In this document: positions 1 to 5,656 of the stretch, piece by piece | How positions within the stretch are numbered: the first letter of the stretch is position 1 | How the letters are laid out: the number at the start of each line of letters is the position of its first letter | Source: a bacterium | GTDB taxonomy: Bacteria > Actinomycetota > Thermoleophilia > Solirubrobacterales > 70-9 | Direction: 5' to 3' | DNA: 14,609 nt | Assembly: GCA_002919115.1 (NCBI GenBank) | Contig: PKER01000131.1 | Coordinates: forward strand, 1 to 14,609 | Notes under the pieces: generated by a model | The model's input: the letters and a program-made list of their open reading frames with translations, nothing else | The model's database searches: none | What the model was told of the DNA's origin: nothing | Translations under genes and position numbers: made by a program

Positions 1-400
1 CGCGCGCGCCGCCCGCGCGGGCGTCCTCCCGCGGCGGGTCGGTCGATGCGAGGAACAGGCCCAGCGGCACCAGCACCGCGGCGACCACGAGCAGGAAGGC
101 CTCGGGCCCGTCGAGGACCTCCACGCGCAGCAGCGCCCCGACGACCACGCCGGGCAGCGCCCCGAGCATCACCGCGCGCACGAGCGGGCCGCCGAGCCGC
201 CCGTCGCGGCGGAAGCGGGCGAGCGCGCCGGGCGTCGCGACCACGTTGTAGAGGAGGTTGGTGGGGGTCACCGCCGGGCTCGGGATCCCGAGGACGCTGA
301 CCTGCACCGGCAGCAGAAAAACCGCGCCGGAGACCCCGGCCGGCGTGGTCGCGACCGCGATGCAGAAGGCGATCAGGGCTCCCAGCAGCTCGTCGGGCAC
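1..400 (-). CDS. TauE/SafE (TSUP) family permease, N-terminal part, runs off the window
   Basis: This is the first 133 codons of a membrane permease of the sulfite exporter TauE/SafE family; the rest lies beyond base 1. The family moves small anions such as sulfite or organosulfonates across the cytoplasmic membrane, and the substrate here cannot be read from sequence. The N-terminus carries the family pattern: a first membrane helix, then TTPAGVSGAVFLLPVQV and SPAVTPTNLLYNVVATPGAL, followed by a basic RFRRDGR loop and two more hydrophobic stretches. The start is the GTG at 400, because a TACGGT hexamer lies six bases upstream. An in-frame ATG at 436 would add 12 residues rich in Arg and Gly and has no ribosome site. 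The gene diverges from the sigma-factor cluster. Family assignment is fairly sure; function is not. Confidence 0.8.
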   Translation of the reverse strand, partial: MPDELLGALIAFCIAVATTPAGVSGAVFLLPVQVSVLGIPSPAVTPTNLLYNVVATPGALARFRRDGRLGGPLVRAVMLGALPGVVVGALLRVEVLDGPEAFLLVVAAVLVPLGLFLASTDPPREDARAGGAR

Positions 401-406
401 CGCGAA

Positions 407-412
407 ACCGTA
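407..412 (-). promoter_or_regulatory. -10-like hexamer of the TauE/SafE gene
   Basis: TACGGT on the minus strand, six bases before the GTG start at 400. It fits the TAnnnT-plus-start pattern seen at several other genes here and implies a leaderless or nearly leaderless mRNA. No convincing -35 was found at 17 bases spacing. Confidence 0.4.
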
Positions 413-518
413 ACCGCGACCGCGGACCCGGGGCATACAATCCGCGCTCGGCGGGCTGATAGCCGGGCCTTGTCAGGGGGGCGCGGCGCGGGCGACCCTT
501 TGGTCTTGGAGAGCGCGC

Positions 519-1157
519 GTGACGATCAGGGAGAGAAGCGAATCGGAGCTCAATCGCCTCAACGACGAGGAGCTCCTGCGCTACGTGGTGGCCGCGCGCC
601 GGGCGGGTCGCGACAACCAGGCGAACACCGCGCTCGGCATCTTCGTCTTCCGCCGCTACGACGACCTCGTGCGCCACGCGCTGACCTCGGTGCCGAGCAG
701 GGAGGACGCCGAGGACCTGGCCCAGCAGGCGATCGCGGACGCGGTGCGTGCGACGTTCAACGGGTCGGTCCCGGGTGAGGCCTACAACTTCGTGTTCACG
801 ATCCTGAAGCGCCGTATCGCCGACTTCCACGAGAAGCGCAACCGCGGCGGCGGCCCCGCGCTCCCGCTGCCGGAGGACCTCGACGACGAGGAGTCCGGCG
901 GGCGCAGCCTGGCGATCGAGGAGGACTTCGCGGCCGCGGTCGACGCGCGCGACGTGGTCGAGCGGGCGAAGGCGAGCCTGAGCGCGGCGCACCAGAGGGT
1001 CGTCGACCTCTACCTTCAGGTTGAGTACGACGCCCAGGAAGTGGCTAAGCGGGTGAACGAGGAGTTCCCCGACCTCAGAAAGCCGATGACCGACGCCAAC
1101 GTGCACCAGATCGCGACGCGCTTCCGCAGGCGCCTGCGCGACCAGCTCGAGCCATGA
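519..1157 (+). CDS. ECF-like sigma-70 family RNA polymerase sigma factor
   Basis: A 212-residue protein of the size and layout of an extracytoplasmic-function sigma factor. Residues about 15-110 resemble sigma region 2, including SREDAEDLAQQAIADAV and the helix FVFTILKRRIADFHEKRNR, which would contact core polymerase and the -10 element. An acidic linker (PLPEDLDDEESGG) follows. Residues about 148-210 resemble region 4, from SLSAAHQRVVDLYL to VHQIATRFRRRLRDQL, with extra residues between the last two helices compared with typical ECF factors. The start is GTG at 519, with GGAG seven bases upstream. The stop overlaps the next start in an ATGA, so the two genes are probably translationally coupled and the HTH protein may be its regulator. 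The family call is good; the subgroup and target promoters are unknown. Confidence 0.8.
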   Translation: MTIRERSESELNRLNDEELLRYVVAARRAGRDNQANTALGIFVFRRYDDLVRHALTSVPSREDAEDLAQQAIADAVRATFNGSVPGEAYNFVFTILKRRIADFHEKRNRGGGPALPLPEDLDDEESGGRSLAIEEDFAAAVDARDVVERAKASLSAAHQRVVDLYLQVEYDAQEVAKRVNEEFPDLRKPMTDANVHQIATRFRRRLRDQLEP

Positions 1158-1831
1158 ACGACGCCGAACGCCTCTATTGCGAGTTCGTGGCCGAGCACAA
1201 GCGCGGCGGCGAGGCCGACCCGCGCGCGTTCCTCGACCAGCTCGACGACGACCTGGACCGGCTCGAGCTCGCGGCGCTCATCCGCCACTACCTGGAGCGC
1301 TCGCCGGGCCGGGAATGGGACCCGGAGGCGTACGCGGAGTCGAAGGCGGCCCAGGTTGCGGAGTCGATCCTGGCCGAGTGGGAGATCGCCGGCGGGCGCG
1401 AGGAGGCGACCGTGGGCTGGCGCGAGCTCCTGCCGGAGCTGCGCGAGAAGGCACGCATCATGCGGCGCGAGGTCGTGGCGCGGCTGGCTGAGGCGCTCGG
1501 CGTGCCGGACAAGGAGGACAAGGTCGCCGGGTACTACCACCGGATGGAGCAGGAGGAGCTGCCGGTGGACGGGATCTCCGACCGCGTCCTGGAGGCGCTC
1601 GCGCGGATCCTCGGCACGAGCGCCGAGACGCTTCGCGCGGCCGGGCGCGTGCGCAGCGGCCGCGACCAGCCGGGGGAGGGGATCGCGTTCGCGCGCAAGG
1701 CGACGCCGAGCCCCGACTTCTCCACCTCGGCGCCCGCATCCCCGCCCGCGGCAGAGGCAGCCGGCCGCGGGCTCGAGGAGCGAGACCTCGTCGACGAGCT
1801 CTTCACCGGCGGGCCGGACGCCGGCAGGTGA
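1154..1831 (+). CDS. XRE-like helix-turn-helix protein, possible partner of the upstream sigma factor
   Basis: A 225-residue soluble protein. Residues 1-60 form an acidic, helical N-terminus (FVAEHKRGGEADPRAFLDQL, then LELAALIRHYLERSPGREWD) that I do not recognise. Residues about 94-162 look like an XRE/Cro helix-turn-helix: RREVVARLAEALGV, then YYHRMEQEEL in place of the usual recognition-helix end and E-G turn, then VLEALARILGTSAETL. About ten extra residues (PDKEDKVAGY) sit where the recognition helix normally begins. The C-terminus (about 168-225) is Pro/Ala-rich and probably disordered, ending in an acidic ELF segment. The ATGA overlap with the sigma gene and GTGA overlap with the next gene indicate one operon. 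It could be an anti-sigma or co-regulator, or a repressor cleaved by the downstream ImmA/IrrE-type peptidase; both ideas are inference. Confidence 0.65.
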   Translation: MNDAERLYCEFVAEHKRGGEADPRAFLDQLDDDLDRLELAALIRHYLERSPGREWDPEAYAESKAAQVAESILAEWEIAGGREEATVGWRELLPELREKARIMRREVVARLAEALGVPDKEDKVAGYYHRMEQEELPVDGISDRVLEALARILGTSAETLRAAGRVRSGRDQPGEGIAFARKATPSPDFSTSAPASPPAAEAAGRGLEERDLVDELFTGGPDAGR

Positions 1832-2121
1832 GCCCCGAGGCGGCGTCAGCCGCCGTGTGCCGGGGCGACCCTTCCACCATCATGAAGAGCACGCGCGCCC
1901 ACGATCCGCTCGCGCTGTTCGCCTTCGCCTTGCGCGAGCGCGACTGGGTCCTCGCCGACCTGATCGCCGAGACCCACTGGCGTGCGACCCCTGCGCGCCG
2001 GGAGTTCGAGCGCGTGCTGCGCGAGGCCGAGATCAGCCCGAGCCCCGGCTCGCTCGAGCGCCTGCACCTCTGGGCCGAGCTCGCGCGGCTGATCGAGCGC
2101 GAGGTCAGAGCCGGACGTTGA
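1828..2121 (+). CDS. small hypothetical protein in the sigma/HTH operon
   Basis: A 97-residue protein of unknown function. The GTG at 1828 overlaps the stop of the HTH gene (GTGA), which favours coupled translation from there. An internal ATG at 1882 would give 79 residues starting MKSTRAHDPLALFAF, and the stretch before it (SPEAASAAVCRGDP) looks less protein-like, so the true start is open. The body is predicted mostly helical, with ALRERDWVLADLIAETHW and LERLHLWAELARLIEREV as amphipathic helices. There is no signal peptide, membrane helix or Cys cluster. Third-position GC matches the neighbours. It could be a small adaptor or antitoxin-like partner in the cluster, but nothing in its sequence says so. 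Confidence 0.5.
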   Translation: MSPEAASAAVCRGDPSTIMKSTRAHDPLALFAFALRERDWVLADLIAETHWRATPARREFERVLREAEISPSPGSLERLHLWAELARLIEREVRAGR

Positions 2122-2146
2122 GATGCGCCGGGGTGACGCCTAGCAT
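2118..2146 (+). promoter_or_regulatory. internal promoter for the ImmA/IrrE-type peptidase gene
   Basis: TTGAGA at 2118-2123, a spacer of exactly 17 bases, then TAGCAT at 2141-2146. The -35 box overlaps the stop codon of the small upstream gene. The expected transcription start lies only a few bases before the ATG at 2157, and no Shine-Dalgarno is present, so the transcript would be nearly leaderless. Confidence 0.6.
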
Positions 2147-2156
2147 CCCCGCCGCG

Positions 2157-2717
2157 ATGCAGTGGATCGAGCAACGGGCCCGGGCGATCCTCGAGACCGT
2201 CCCCGACTACGTGTGGGACGGCGAGAGCCTGCCGGTCCCGGTGGAGGACATCGTCGACTCGGTCTTCGGCCTGCACGTCGTCGACGTCGACGACCTGACC
2301 TCCGCTCCCGGGTGCCCGCCGCTGGAGGAGGGCCAGGTGCTCTCCGGCCTTCTCCTCGCCGACCGGCGGGAGATCTGGTGCAACGCCTCCGAGGGCGTGC
2401 AGTGGCCGCCGCGGCGGCGGTTCACGATCGCGCACGAGCTGGGCCACTGGGTCCTGCACGCGCCCGGGCAGGACAGCCTGTTCTGCCGGCGCGCGACGGT
2501 CGCGCCAGAGGACTCCGCGAGCAAGAACGGGAAGGACAAACGCCCGCCCCTGCCGCCCGCGGAGGAGGAGGCGAACGCGTTCGCGGCCGAGCTCCTCATC
2601 CCGGCGCACCTGCTCCGCTACCACTACCGCAACACGACGCGCGACTTCCAGGAGCTGTGCGCGATGTTCGGCGCGAGCCAGGCGGCGATGGGGCGCAGGC
2701 TGCGCGCGGTGATCTGA
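2157..2717 (+). CDS. ImmA/IrrE family zinc metallopeptidase (M78-like)
   Basis: A 186-residue member of the ImmA/IrrE (COG2856) family. Known members such as ImmA and Deinococcus IrrE/PprI cleave XRE-type repressors to switch on stress or mobile-element genes. The zinc motif HELGH is at residues 93-97 inside FTIAHELGHWVLH, and the likely third ligand Glu138 is in EANAFAAELLIP, the family's second motif. Residues about 55-72 (LSGLLLADRREIWCN) match the strand before the active site. A short Lys/Pro-rich insert (KNGKDKRPPLPP) precedes the second motif. The C-terminus (FGASQAAMGRRLRAV) matches the terminal helices of the fold. There is no extra HTH or GAF domain. The start at ATG 2157 is fixed by the promoter just upstream. 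The HTH protein two genes upstream is an obvious candidate substrate, by inference. Confidence 0.88.
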   Translation: MQWIEQRARAILETVPDYVWDGESLPVPVEDIVDSVFGLHVVDVDDLTSAPGCPPLEEGQVLSGLLLADRREIWCNASEGVQWPPRRRFTIAHELGHWVLHAPGQDSLFCRRATVAPEDSASKNGKDKRPPLPPAEEEANAFAAELLIPAHLLRYHYRNTTRDFQELCAMFGASQAAMGRRLRAVI

Positions 2718-2722
2718 GGAGG
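2717..2722 (+). promoter_or_regulatory. ribosome binding site of the GreA-domain gene
   Basis: AGGAGG begins at the last base of the peptidase stop codon and lies seven bases before the GTG at 2730. It decides the start of the downstream gene and marks it as leadered, unlike the peptidase gene itself. Confidence 0.7.
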
Positions 2723-2729
2723 TCTCGGC

Positions 2730-3206
2730 GTGAAGGTCCTGATCGCGAGAGCCCCGGGTCCCAAGAAGTGGACGAAGTTCCACCGCGATCCCAACTGCTC
2801 CGGCCTACGCAAGGGGGAGATCGCCGACGGTGCCCAGTACGTGCTGCGCGACCTCGACGATCTCCCTGACACGGTGGAGCCGTGCCGGTTCGACTGCTGC
2901 TTCCCCGGGTCGGTGACGACCGCCGACCTGCGCACCCGCGGCGCGGTCAACGCTGAGCCCAAGCCGGCGCGGGACGTTCGGGTCGGCCACGAGGTCGAGT
3001 TCCGGAACCTGGCGACCGGCAAGGCCGAGAGGCGACGGATCGTGCAGGGCTCCGCGAAGAGCCCGGACGAGCTCTCGGCCGAGGCCCCGATCGCGAAGGG
3101 CCTCCTCGGGCACGAACCCGGTGAGGTCGTCGACATCGAGCTCCCGAGCGGGAAGGTGATCCGCGTCGAGATCGTCAGCGCCGCGGACCCAGCGGCGGAC
3201 CGGTAG
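2730..3206 (+). CDS. Cys-rich N-terminal domain fused to a GreA/GreB C-terminal domain
   Basis: A 158-residue protein with two parts. Residues 14-60 hold His18, Cys23, Cys52, Cys56 and Cys57 (KFHRDPNC, then PCRFDCCFPG), a spacing that suggests a small zinc-binding fold. Residues about 82-153 resemble the FKBP-like C-terminal domain of GreA/GreB and Rnk: VRVGHEVEFRNLATGK, then APIAKGLLGHEPGEVVDIEL and a final strand. In GreA this domain docks at the RNA polymerase secondary channel. The GreA coiled coil, which carries the acidic tip for transcript cleavage, is missing, so it should not act as a normal cleavage factor. AGGAGG seven bases before the GTG start is the strongest ribosome site nearby, and the gap to the peptidase stop is only 12 bases, so the two share a transcript. 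Its role is unknown. Confidence 0.7.
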   Translation: MKVLIARAPGPKKWTKFHRDPNCSGLRKGEIADGAQYVLRDLDDLPDTVEPCRFDCCFPGSVTTADLRTRGAVNAEPKPARDVRVGHEVEFRNLATGKAERRRIVQGSAKSPDELSAEAPIAKGLLGHEPGEVVDIELPSGKVIRVEIVSAADPAADR

Positions 3207-3513
3207 CGCGGCGGGTCACGTGCTCCCCGCAGCCACCGGTGAGCTTCTCCAGGGGCCAGTCCCGGCCCTTCGGCCGCGTCAGGTGCCAGAGCAGGCCGAG
3301 CGGGATGTAGCCGAGGCACCGTCGGTTGCTGTTCGGCTCAGGGAGTCGGCGGCAGCGACCGTGCCCTGACGGCGAGCCCGCCCCGCGCCCGTCCTTCCGT
3401 CCAGCGGAAGGTCCGGGGGTTAACCCGCGCGGCAGGCGCGGGCGAAGAACACGGCGACGATTCCTAGGGCCCGCGCCGGGCGCTTGACCCGTGCCGCCCC
3501 GGTCAGGGCCCAC
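3175..3513 (-). CDS. doubtful small ORF or gene remnant, minus strand
   Basis: An open frame whose last 58 or so codons (3175 to about 3350) look coding. GC is highest at third positions and lowest at second positions, and the translation contains CLGYIPLGLLWHLTRP and KLTGGCGEHVTRR. The part upstream of about 3363 is Arg/Gly/Pro-rich, covers two hairpins and does not look like protein. The only in-frame start is a GTG at 3513, with no ribosome site or TAnnnT hexamer in a good position. The 3' end overlaps the last 32 bases of the GreA-domain gene tail to tail. It may be a small gene with a misplaced start, a decayed remnant, or chance. I do not recognise the peptide. Confidence 0.25.
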   Translation of the reverse strand: MGPDRGGTGQAPGAGPRNRRRVLRPRLPRGLTPGPSAGRKDGRGAGSPSGHGRCRRLPEPNSNRRCLGYIPLGLLWHLTRPKGRDWPLEKLTGGCGEHVTRRATGPPLGPRR

Positions 3514-3534
3514 CCCATTTGGTCCCGAAACGAA
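3207..3534. other. convergent intergenic region with two GC-rich hairpins
   Basis: No secure gene is present apart from the doubtful minus-strand ORF. Two short perfect hairpins stand close together: 3393-3411 (CCTTCCG, loop TCCAG, CGGAAGG) and 3424-3442 (CCCGCGC, loop GGCAG, GCGCGGG). Neither is followed by a T-tract on the plus strand. They may help end the plus-strand operon or belong to an unannotated RNA. No tRNA fold was found. Confidence 0.35.
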
Positions 3535-3572
3535 GAAAGCCGGCCCCCGCGCGGTTGCGGGGGCCGGCTTTC
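3535..3572. terminator. perfect 16-bp inverted repeat, likely bidirectional terminator
   Basis: Bases 3535-3550 pair perfectly with 3557-3572, leaving a six-base loop (GCGGTT). The stem is GC-rich in the centre and ends in GAAAGC/GCTTTC. On the minus strand it is followed by a T-rich run (TTCGTTTCG), so it best terminates the sigma-factor gene that ends at 3620. It also stops read-through from the plus-strand cluster. Confidence 0.75.
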
Positions 3573-3619
3573 AAGCTCGGCTGCTGTGTGCGCGCCGGCG
3601 GCTCGTGGCCGCCGTGGCC

Positions 3620-4585
3620 TCAGACCTCCTCGCGGAGCCCGGCCAGCACGGAGTCGTTGGCGAGCCGGCGGAGGGCCGAGGCCTCGAGCTGACGCGCCTC
3701 GCTCTGCGTGACGCCCAGCTCACGGGCCGTGTCGCGGAGCGACTTGGCCTCGCGGCCGCCGGTGCCGAACCGCGCGCGGACGACGTTCGCCTCGAGCTCG
3801 GGGAGCTTCGAGAGCGCCTCCTCGATCGCGCGCTCCTGCTCGCGGACGAAGAACTCGTCCTCGAGGTCGGCCGTGCTCTCGGCGCGGAGCTCGCCCAGCG
3901 TCGTGTCGCCGTCGCTGCCGATCGGCTGGTCGAGGCTGGCGCTCACCCGGGTCAGGTCGCGGACGGCCATGACCTCCTCGAGCGGCAGCTTGGCGCGCTC
4001 GGCGACCTCCTCGTCCGTGGGCTCGCGGTCGAGCATCGTCGCCAGCTCGGCGGCGGTGCGGTTCACCGTGCGCTCACGCTGCGCGATGTGCGCGGGGATG
4101 CGCACGGCGCGACCCGTGTTGTCGAGACCGCGCTGGATCGACTGCTTGATCCAGAGGACCGCGTAGGTCGAGAACTTGTAACCGCGGCGCCAGTCGAACT
4201 TCTCGGCGGCGCGGATCAGGCCCAGCATCGCCTCCTGGACTAGGTCGCTCAGCGGCAGCCCGTGGCCCTGGTAGCGACGCGCGAACTTGATCACCAGGCG
4301 CAGGTTCGAGTTGATCAGGCGCTCCTTCGCCTCAAGGTCGCCCTTCTCGATGCGCTTGGCAAGCTCGATCTCCTCGGCGGCGGTCAGCAGCGGGTAACGC
4401 GCCGCCTGGTTGAAGAACAGCTGCAGGCTGTCGGTCGTCGCCTCGGCGAGCTCGTGCGCCTCGGTGCGCCGGCGCGCGCGGGCAGCAGCACTGTCCAGCG
4501 CGTGCTCACCGCGCTGGCGGTGCGTCTCGGTGCGCTGGCTGGCAGCGCCCCTAGTGCGTGGCATATGCCTCCCATCGTGCGTCAT
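3620..4585 (-). CDS. RpoD/SigA-family (group 1/2) sigma-70 factor
   Basis: From the ATG at 4585 this is a 321-residue primary-type sigma factor without region 1.1. The basic N-terminus (1-45) is followed by region 1.2 (about 52-85, LQLFFNQAARYPLLTAAEE), region 2 (about 90-155, SNLRLVIKFARRYQGHGLPL, then GYKFSTYAVLWIKQSIQRGL), region 3 (about 160-240, VRIPAHIAQRERTVNR) and region 4 (about 255-318, LPELEANVVRARFG and VTQSEARQLEASALRRL). The -10 recognition helix is close to consensus, while region 4.2 departs from the usual R-E-R-I-R-Q-I-E pattern, so -35 recognition may differ. A second start, ATG 4564, has GGGAGG only three bases away; the promoter spacing favours 4585. A strong terminator lies downstream and no partner gene is attached. 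It could be a housekeeping factor or a stress-type SigB/HrdB relative. Confidence 0.9.
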   Translation of the reverse strand: MTHDGRHMPRTRGAASQRTETHRQRGEHALDSAAARARRRTEAHELAEATTDSLQLFFNQAARYPLLTAAEEIELAKRIEKGDLEAKERLINSNLRLVIKFARRYQGHGLPLSDLVQEAMLGLIRAAEKFDWRRGYKFSTYAVLWIKQSIQRGLDNTGRAVRIPAHIAQRERTVNRTAAELATMLDREPTDEEVAERAKLPLEEVMAVRDLTRVSASLDQPIGSDGDTTLGELRAESTADLEDEFFVREQERAIEEALSKLPELEANVVRARFGTGGREAKSLRDTARELGVTQSEARQLEASALRRLANDSVLAGLREEV

Positions 4586-4595
4586 TACTTCAGAA

Positions 4596-4623
4596 AGTAT
4601 AGCGAACACTCGTTCGTTGTCAA
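4596..4623 (-). promoter_or_regulatory. near-consensus sigma-70 promoter of the RpoD-like gene
   Basis: On the minus strand TTGACA (4623-4618), a 16-base spacer and TATACT (4601-4596). The -10 box ends ten bases before the ATG at 4585, so transcription would start about four bases from that codon. This is the closest match to consensus in the window and implies strong housekeeping expression. Confidence 0.8.
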
Positions 4624-4900
4624 CTCAACAAGCCCGCCCGAAAAACCCCGTCATCAAGCTAAAGCCCACCGGTGTGGGGGTGCTTGCTCGCCGGATCCGC
4701 GCCCGGCGTCAAGAGGAGCAGCCCAAAGGGGCTCGCGCGGCAGCGGCCGAACAATCTAGCGCGAAAAGTCATCTCGCGCAAGTGCCCGCGAGACGGCGGG
4801 CCAAACACCCGCCGGCAAGAACTGCGACTAAGTGCTCAAACGCGTGTTACAAGGGTAGCCCGTTCCACGGATCCAATTACTCAACTCTAGGGAGGGAACC
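4624..4900 (+). other. hairpin-rich, relatively AT-richer leader upstream of the secreted repeat protein
   Basis: No gene is visible in these 277 bases. Four small perfect hairpins occur in order: 4665-4678 (CCCAC, loop CGGT, GTGGG), 4720-4733 (AGCCC, loop AAAG, GGGCT), 4773-4792 (CTCGCG, CGCGAG) and 4794-4814 (CGGCGGG, loop CCAAACA, CCCGCCG). None has a T-tract. The last 80 bases are poorer in GC and contain possible -10 elements (for example TTACAA near 4848), but no clear -35/-10 pair. It may be a structured 5' leader or a regulatory RNA; no known riboswitch consensus was recognised. Confidence 0.35.
4890..4896 (+). promoter_or_regulatory. ribosome binding site of the secreted repeat protein
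   Basis: AGGGAGG lies just upstream of ATG 4901, with a short AACC spacer. It fixes the start, and with the signal peptide that follows leaves no doubt about the N-terminus. It contrasts with the SD-less starts of neighbouring leaderless-type genes. Confidence 0.75.
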
Positions 4901-5527
4901 ATGAAACGCGTCGCAGCGATTACCTGCGCGCTTGCGCTTGCCCTCGTGCTGGCGCCCGCCGCGCAGGCGGAGGCCGGTGAGGGCTCGGAATGCCCGCCGT
5001 TCCGCGTGCTGCACAATGACCGGGTCGGCAAGCTCGAGCTCCCCGCCGGCTACTACACGCTCGTGCCGTTCAACCCGAGCCTGCTGAGCTGCCAGAAGGC
5101 CGCCAAGCTGTTCGCCGAGTTCCTCCAGGACTTCGACGGGAAGCTGCCGCGCAACTGGCGCGTCCTGCCGCGTCGCAAGGCCTTCCAGCGCGGCCAGAGC
5201 GAGGTCGGCTTCTACGTGCGGCCCACCGGGTCCGGTGGCGGCGGTGGGGGCGGCGGGGGCAAGCACCCCGCTGACGGCCGTGCCTGCCAGGGCCTCTTCA
5301 GGGTCTTGCACAACGACAAGATCGGCAGCCTCAACCTGCCCGCGGGCCAGTACAAGATCACGCGGCTCGCGAAGCGCCCGACCTGCAAGCGCGCGTCGAA
5401 GCTGTTCGCGAAGTTCCTCGCGCACCCCGAGGGCATCCTGCCGAACGGGTGGAAGCTCAACGCCCGCACGGCGACCTTCAAGAAGGGCAAGGACGCGGCC
5501 TTCCGCGTCAAGCGCGTGAGCTCGTAG
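4901..5527 (+). CDS. secreted protein with two tandem repeats joined by a polyglycine linker
   Basis: A 208-residue exported protein. Residues 1-23 are a classical signal peptide (MKRVAAITCALALALVLAPA, then AQA) with likely cleavage after Ala23. Two homologous units follow, about 31-107 and 129-204, joined by a linker with nine glycines in a row (112-120). Shared positions are a leading Cys, FRVLHND, GxLxLPAGxY, a second Cys (64 and 162), KLFAxFL, GxLPxxW and a final F-x-V. By eye the units are about 40 percent identical. One disulfide per unit (Cys31-Cys64 and Cys129-Cys162) is likely. Lysine and arginine are abundant, so the mature protein is basic. I do not recognise the family; a cell-wall or ligand-binding role is only a guess. 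The gene stands alone between its leader and a terminator. Confidence 0.85.
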   Translation: MKRVAAITCALALALVLAPAAQAEAGEGSECPPFRVLHNDRVGKLELPAGYYTLVPFNPSLLSCQKAAKLFAEFLQDFDGKLPRNWRVLPRRKAFQRGQSEVGFYVRPTGSGGGGGGGGGKHPADGRACQGLFRVLHNDKIGSLNLPAGQYKITRLAKRPTCKRASKLFAKFLAHPEGILPNGWKLNARTATFKKGKDAAFRVKRVSS

Positions 5528-5550
5528 CGCTCAGGCGTACGCCGCTTGCC

Positions 5551-5595
5551 GAGGAGGCGGGCCTTCGGCTCCCTGCGCCGGAGGCCCGCCTCCTC
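5551..5595 (+). terminator. likely intrinsic terminator of the secreted repeat protein gene
   Basis: Bases 5551-5564 pair perfectly with 5582-5595 (14 bp, GAGGAGGCGGGCCT and its complement). The 17-base loop can form a further small stem (CGGC/GCCG). A moderately T-rich run (ATCTTGTTG) follows. It begins 24 bases after the stop codon at 5527. Confidence 0.7.
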
Positions 5596-5656
5596 ATCTT
5601 GTTGCCGCGGCTCGCGAGCGGTTGGGCGTGCGGGAGCGGGGTAGCCGCGCTCGCGT

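Noticed and set aside
46..300. 84-codon plus-strand frame opposite the TauE/SafE gene
   Set aside because: Nearly all Arg, Ala, Pro and Gly; the minus strand carries the recognisable permease motifs.
1356..2156. Upstream extension of the peptidase reading frame
   Set aside because: The extension is Arg/Ala/Pro-rich and overlaps the HTH and small genes in another frame; the promoter at 2118-2146 and the family length support ATG 2157.
519..3206. Prophage or integrative element carrying the ImmA-like gene
   Set aside because: No integrase, phage structural gene, attachment repeat or shift in base composition was seen, although ImmA homologues often sit on such elements.
3393..3442. Two adjacent hairpins as a tRNA or tRNA-like gene
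   Set aside because: No acceptor stem, no T-loop or anticodon arm of the right size could be assembled around them.
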